From: Treponema sp.
GTDB lineage: Bacteria > Spirochaetota > Spirochaetia > Treponematales > Breznakiellaceae
Direction of reading: 5' to 3'
Length of the DNA: 5,557 nt
NCBI GenBank assembly: GCA_009780595.1
Contig: WQZT01000117.1
Coordinates: 1 to 5,557 of the forward strand
The notes beneath the pieces were generated by a model. The model searched no databases, was not told where the DNA came from, and worked only from the letters and a program-made list of their open reading frames with translations. Both the position numbers and the translations under genes were made by a program. Positions 4,004 to 5,557 of this stretch are shown here, piece by piece (the stretch's first letter is position 1; every line of letters starts with the position of its first letter).

Positions 4004-5557
4004 GGGATTTCTATTCTCGAACCAGCGGCAGTTTTCACGACCTCAACCTGGCAGGGGATGCGCGAGCGCATTTCCCCAACGTGCGAAATGAGCCCCACCA
4101 TGCGGCGCTCGCGCAGTTCATCGAGAATGACGAGGGCTTTGTCAAGGCTGGCTTCGTCGAGGCTGCCGAATCCTTCGTCAATGAAAATCGTATCGAGTTT
4201 TACGCCGCCTGAACGGTTTTGGATGGAGTCCGCCAGCCCCAGCGCAAGGCTGATCGACGCCATAAAGCTTTCCCCGCCTGAAAGTGTGGCGCACGGGCGG
4301 GTTTTTCCGGTGTGGGCATCGAACACCTGAAGGTCAAGCCCCGCGTAGCCGCGCCCTTGCTGCGGGCTTGAGTCCAAAAGCAGGGAATAGCGGAAGTCGC
4401 TCATTTTTTCAAGACGCTTGGTGGCGTAGGCGGCTGCTTCCTGAAGGTAATTCGCCAAAAGCCACGAGTCGAAGGGGAGTTTGCGCGGGTTTTTTCCGGC
4501 AAGGTCGTCGGAAAGCCGCCTGAACGTTCCGGCGCGGGCGGTAAGTTCATCGTAGCGTTTTTGGGCACCGTGCAGGGCTTGAAAATCTTTTTCAAGCCCG
4601 CCCAGCGCAGAGAACGCGCGTTTTTTTTCCTCTTCCGCCGCCGCCCGCTCCGGCTTGAGCGCGGTAAGGCGGGATTCGGTTTCTTCCAGCGCTGGTATTT
4701 TTGATGGTGGCAGCGAAGGGAAAAGCCCGGCGAGTTCTTTGCGAATGGCGCTTGCCTGTTTCTCCTGCTCGGCAATTTGCCGCTCAAGCCCGGCGCGGTT
4801 TTCCCGCCAGTTCATAATCTCCCGCTCGATTTCTTCTTCCTCATCCGGCTGGAGCAGAGCCTGTGCGGCTTCTTCCGCGCCGGAGAATTCCGTTCCCGAA
4901 AGTGCGCCCTCGAAAGCGGCACAGGCGGCTTGCAGGTGCTCGGCGCTGTCGTTGCGGCTGCGCTCTGCCCATTCGGATGCTGACTGTGCGCCGGAAAGCT
5001 GCAACAGCGCCTGTTCCCGCTGGTGCTTGCACGCGGCGATGAAAGTTTCCTTCTCGCCAATGGTGCTGTCAAGGGCGGCGAGAGCTTGTGCCGCCATGCC
5101 GGATGTTGCATCTGCCGCGGATAGAAGGCTGCGGTGCTTTTCCCGTCCTTCGGTAATGCGCCCGGCAAGGTGCTTCCTCTGCTCCCCAGCGGCGGTGAGG
5201 CTTTTTTCCGCTTCGCTCAAATTCCCTTGCGTTGCAGTTCTGGCAAAGTACAGCGCTTTTATCTGCCCCGCCGCTTCCCGGCTGATTCTCTGCCGCTCGA
5301 TAATCTTGTTGAGCGTGTCCGCCGCATCTTCGATAATTCTGCCGATAGTTTCCTTTGAGGGGAGGGGAGCGCCGTCTTGCAAAAAGGGGAGCAGTTCCGG
5401 CTCGTGCGGCGGTGCGGCAGCACTGCGCGTGTCGCGGATTTCTGCCTCCACGGCGGCAACGGCATCGGCGAGTTTAGCACTCGCTTTTTTCTGCTCTTCC
5501 AACGTTGCAGAGAGCGATGTTCTGTTTTTCTCCGCATCCAAAAGCGATGCCTCTTGC
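4000..5557 (-). CDS. sbcC: SbcC-type ATPase subunit of the SbcCD nuclease, C-terminal half (5' end beyond window)
   Basis: The frame is open to the right edge, giving 518 visible residues, so the gene starts outside; the TTG at 5541 is only an internal codon. SbcC is the Rad50-like SMC-family ATPase that works with the SbcD (Mre11-like) nuclease on hairpins, palindromes and DNA ends, and is usually about 1000 residues. Seen, numbered from the first full codon: long charged heptad-rich coiled coil (about 1-345) broken by a Pro-rich stretch (about 44-68); the C-terminal ATPase lobe from about 350, with KLPFDSWLLANYLQEAA (359-375); ABC signature LSGGES (425-430, bases 4267-4284); Walker B TIFIDE (456-461); D-loop SLDE (465-468); and switch histidine in SHV (491-493). 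Walker A is expected in the missing N-terminal half. No CxxC zinc hook occurs in the visible part; it may lie just outside. sbcD would be expected upstream of the gene, that is, to the right. Confidence 0.93.
   Translation of the reverse strand, partial: QEASLLDAEKNRTSLSATLEEQKKASAKLADAVAAVEAEIRDTRSAAAPPHEPELLPFLQDGAPLPSKETIGRIIEDAADTLNKIIERQRISREAAGQIKALYFARTATQGNLSEAEKSLTAAGEQRKHLAGRITEGREKHRSLLSAADATSGMAAQALAALDSTIGEKETFIAACKHQREQALLQLSGAQSASEWAERSRNDSAEHLQAACAAFEGALSGTEFSGAEEAAQALLQPDEEEEIEREIMNWRENRAGLERQIAEQEKQASAIRKELAGLFPSLPPSKIPALEETESRLTALKPERAAAEEEKKRAFSALGGLEKDFQALHGAQKRYDELTARAGTFRRLSDDLAGKNPRKLPFDSWLLANYLQEAAAYATKRLEKMSDFRYSLLLDSSPQQGRGYAGLDLQVFDAHTGKTRPCATLSGGESFMASISLALGLADSIQNRSGGVKLDTIFIDEGFGSLDEASLDKALVILDELRERRMVGLISHVGEMRSRIPCQVEVVKTAAGSRIEIP

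Noticed and set aside
4621..4628. T8 run (A8 on the coding strand) within sbcC as a slippage site
   Set aside because: It encodes Glu-Lys-Lys in a charged coiled coil where A-runs are common, the frame is intact, and nothing nearby suggests programmed frameshifting.
1..5557. CRISPR array, insertion sequence, toxin-antitoxin pair or riboswitch
   Set aside because: No regularly spaced repeats, transposase, terminal inverted repeats of IS type, small paired genes or recognisable riboswitch leader were seen.

Overview
The window looks like ordinary bacterial chromosome, most plausibly from a spirochaete close to Treponema. That placement is an inference and rests on three soft clues: the style of the ComM and SbcC sequences, a tRNA gene with no encoded CCA, and a secreted SPOR protein carrying a poly-G tract. 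It should be tested by homology search. No mobile element, CRISPR array or phage gene is visible.

Layout. Bases 1-42 are the 3' part of a tRNA-Cys(GCA) gene on the + strand, cut by the window edge. Twenty bases further on, convergent to it, lies a complete comM-type gene (YifB family, Mg-chelatase-like AAA+ ATPase; 63-1790, - strand). It carries an unusual Tyr/Gly/Ser-rich in-frame insertion inside its cysteine motif. An AT-rich divergent intergenic region (1791-1916) separates it from two tandem paralogous genes on the + strand (1917-2921 and 3020-4003). Both encode secreted proteins with a signal peptide, a SPOR-like domain and two beta-rich, possibly lipocalin-like, repeats. Each copy has its own promoter-like sequence and ribosome binding site, and the two promoters align with each other, so the duplicated unit seems to include the control region. 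The right end (4000 to beyond 5557, - strand) is the C-terminal half of an SbcC-type nuclease subunit. Its stop codon shares the palindrome TTAA with the stop codon of the second paralog.

How the genes relate. comM (branch-migration helicase in DNA uptake and recombination) and sbcC (ATPase of a Mre11/Rad50-type nuclease) are both DNA-processing housekeeping genes. They are coded on the same strand but are separated by the paralog pair on the other strand. The pair is visibly more AT-rich than its neighbours and looks like a lineage-specific cassette between conserved genes. It is the least explained part of the window. The first paralog also has an 8-G homopolymer inside its coding sequence, where a one-base slip in either direction would truncate the protein, and a short 21-nt repeat in the linker after the SPOR domain; the second paralog has neither.
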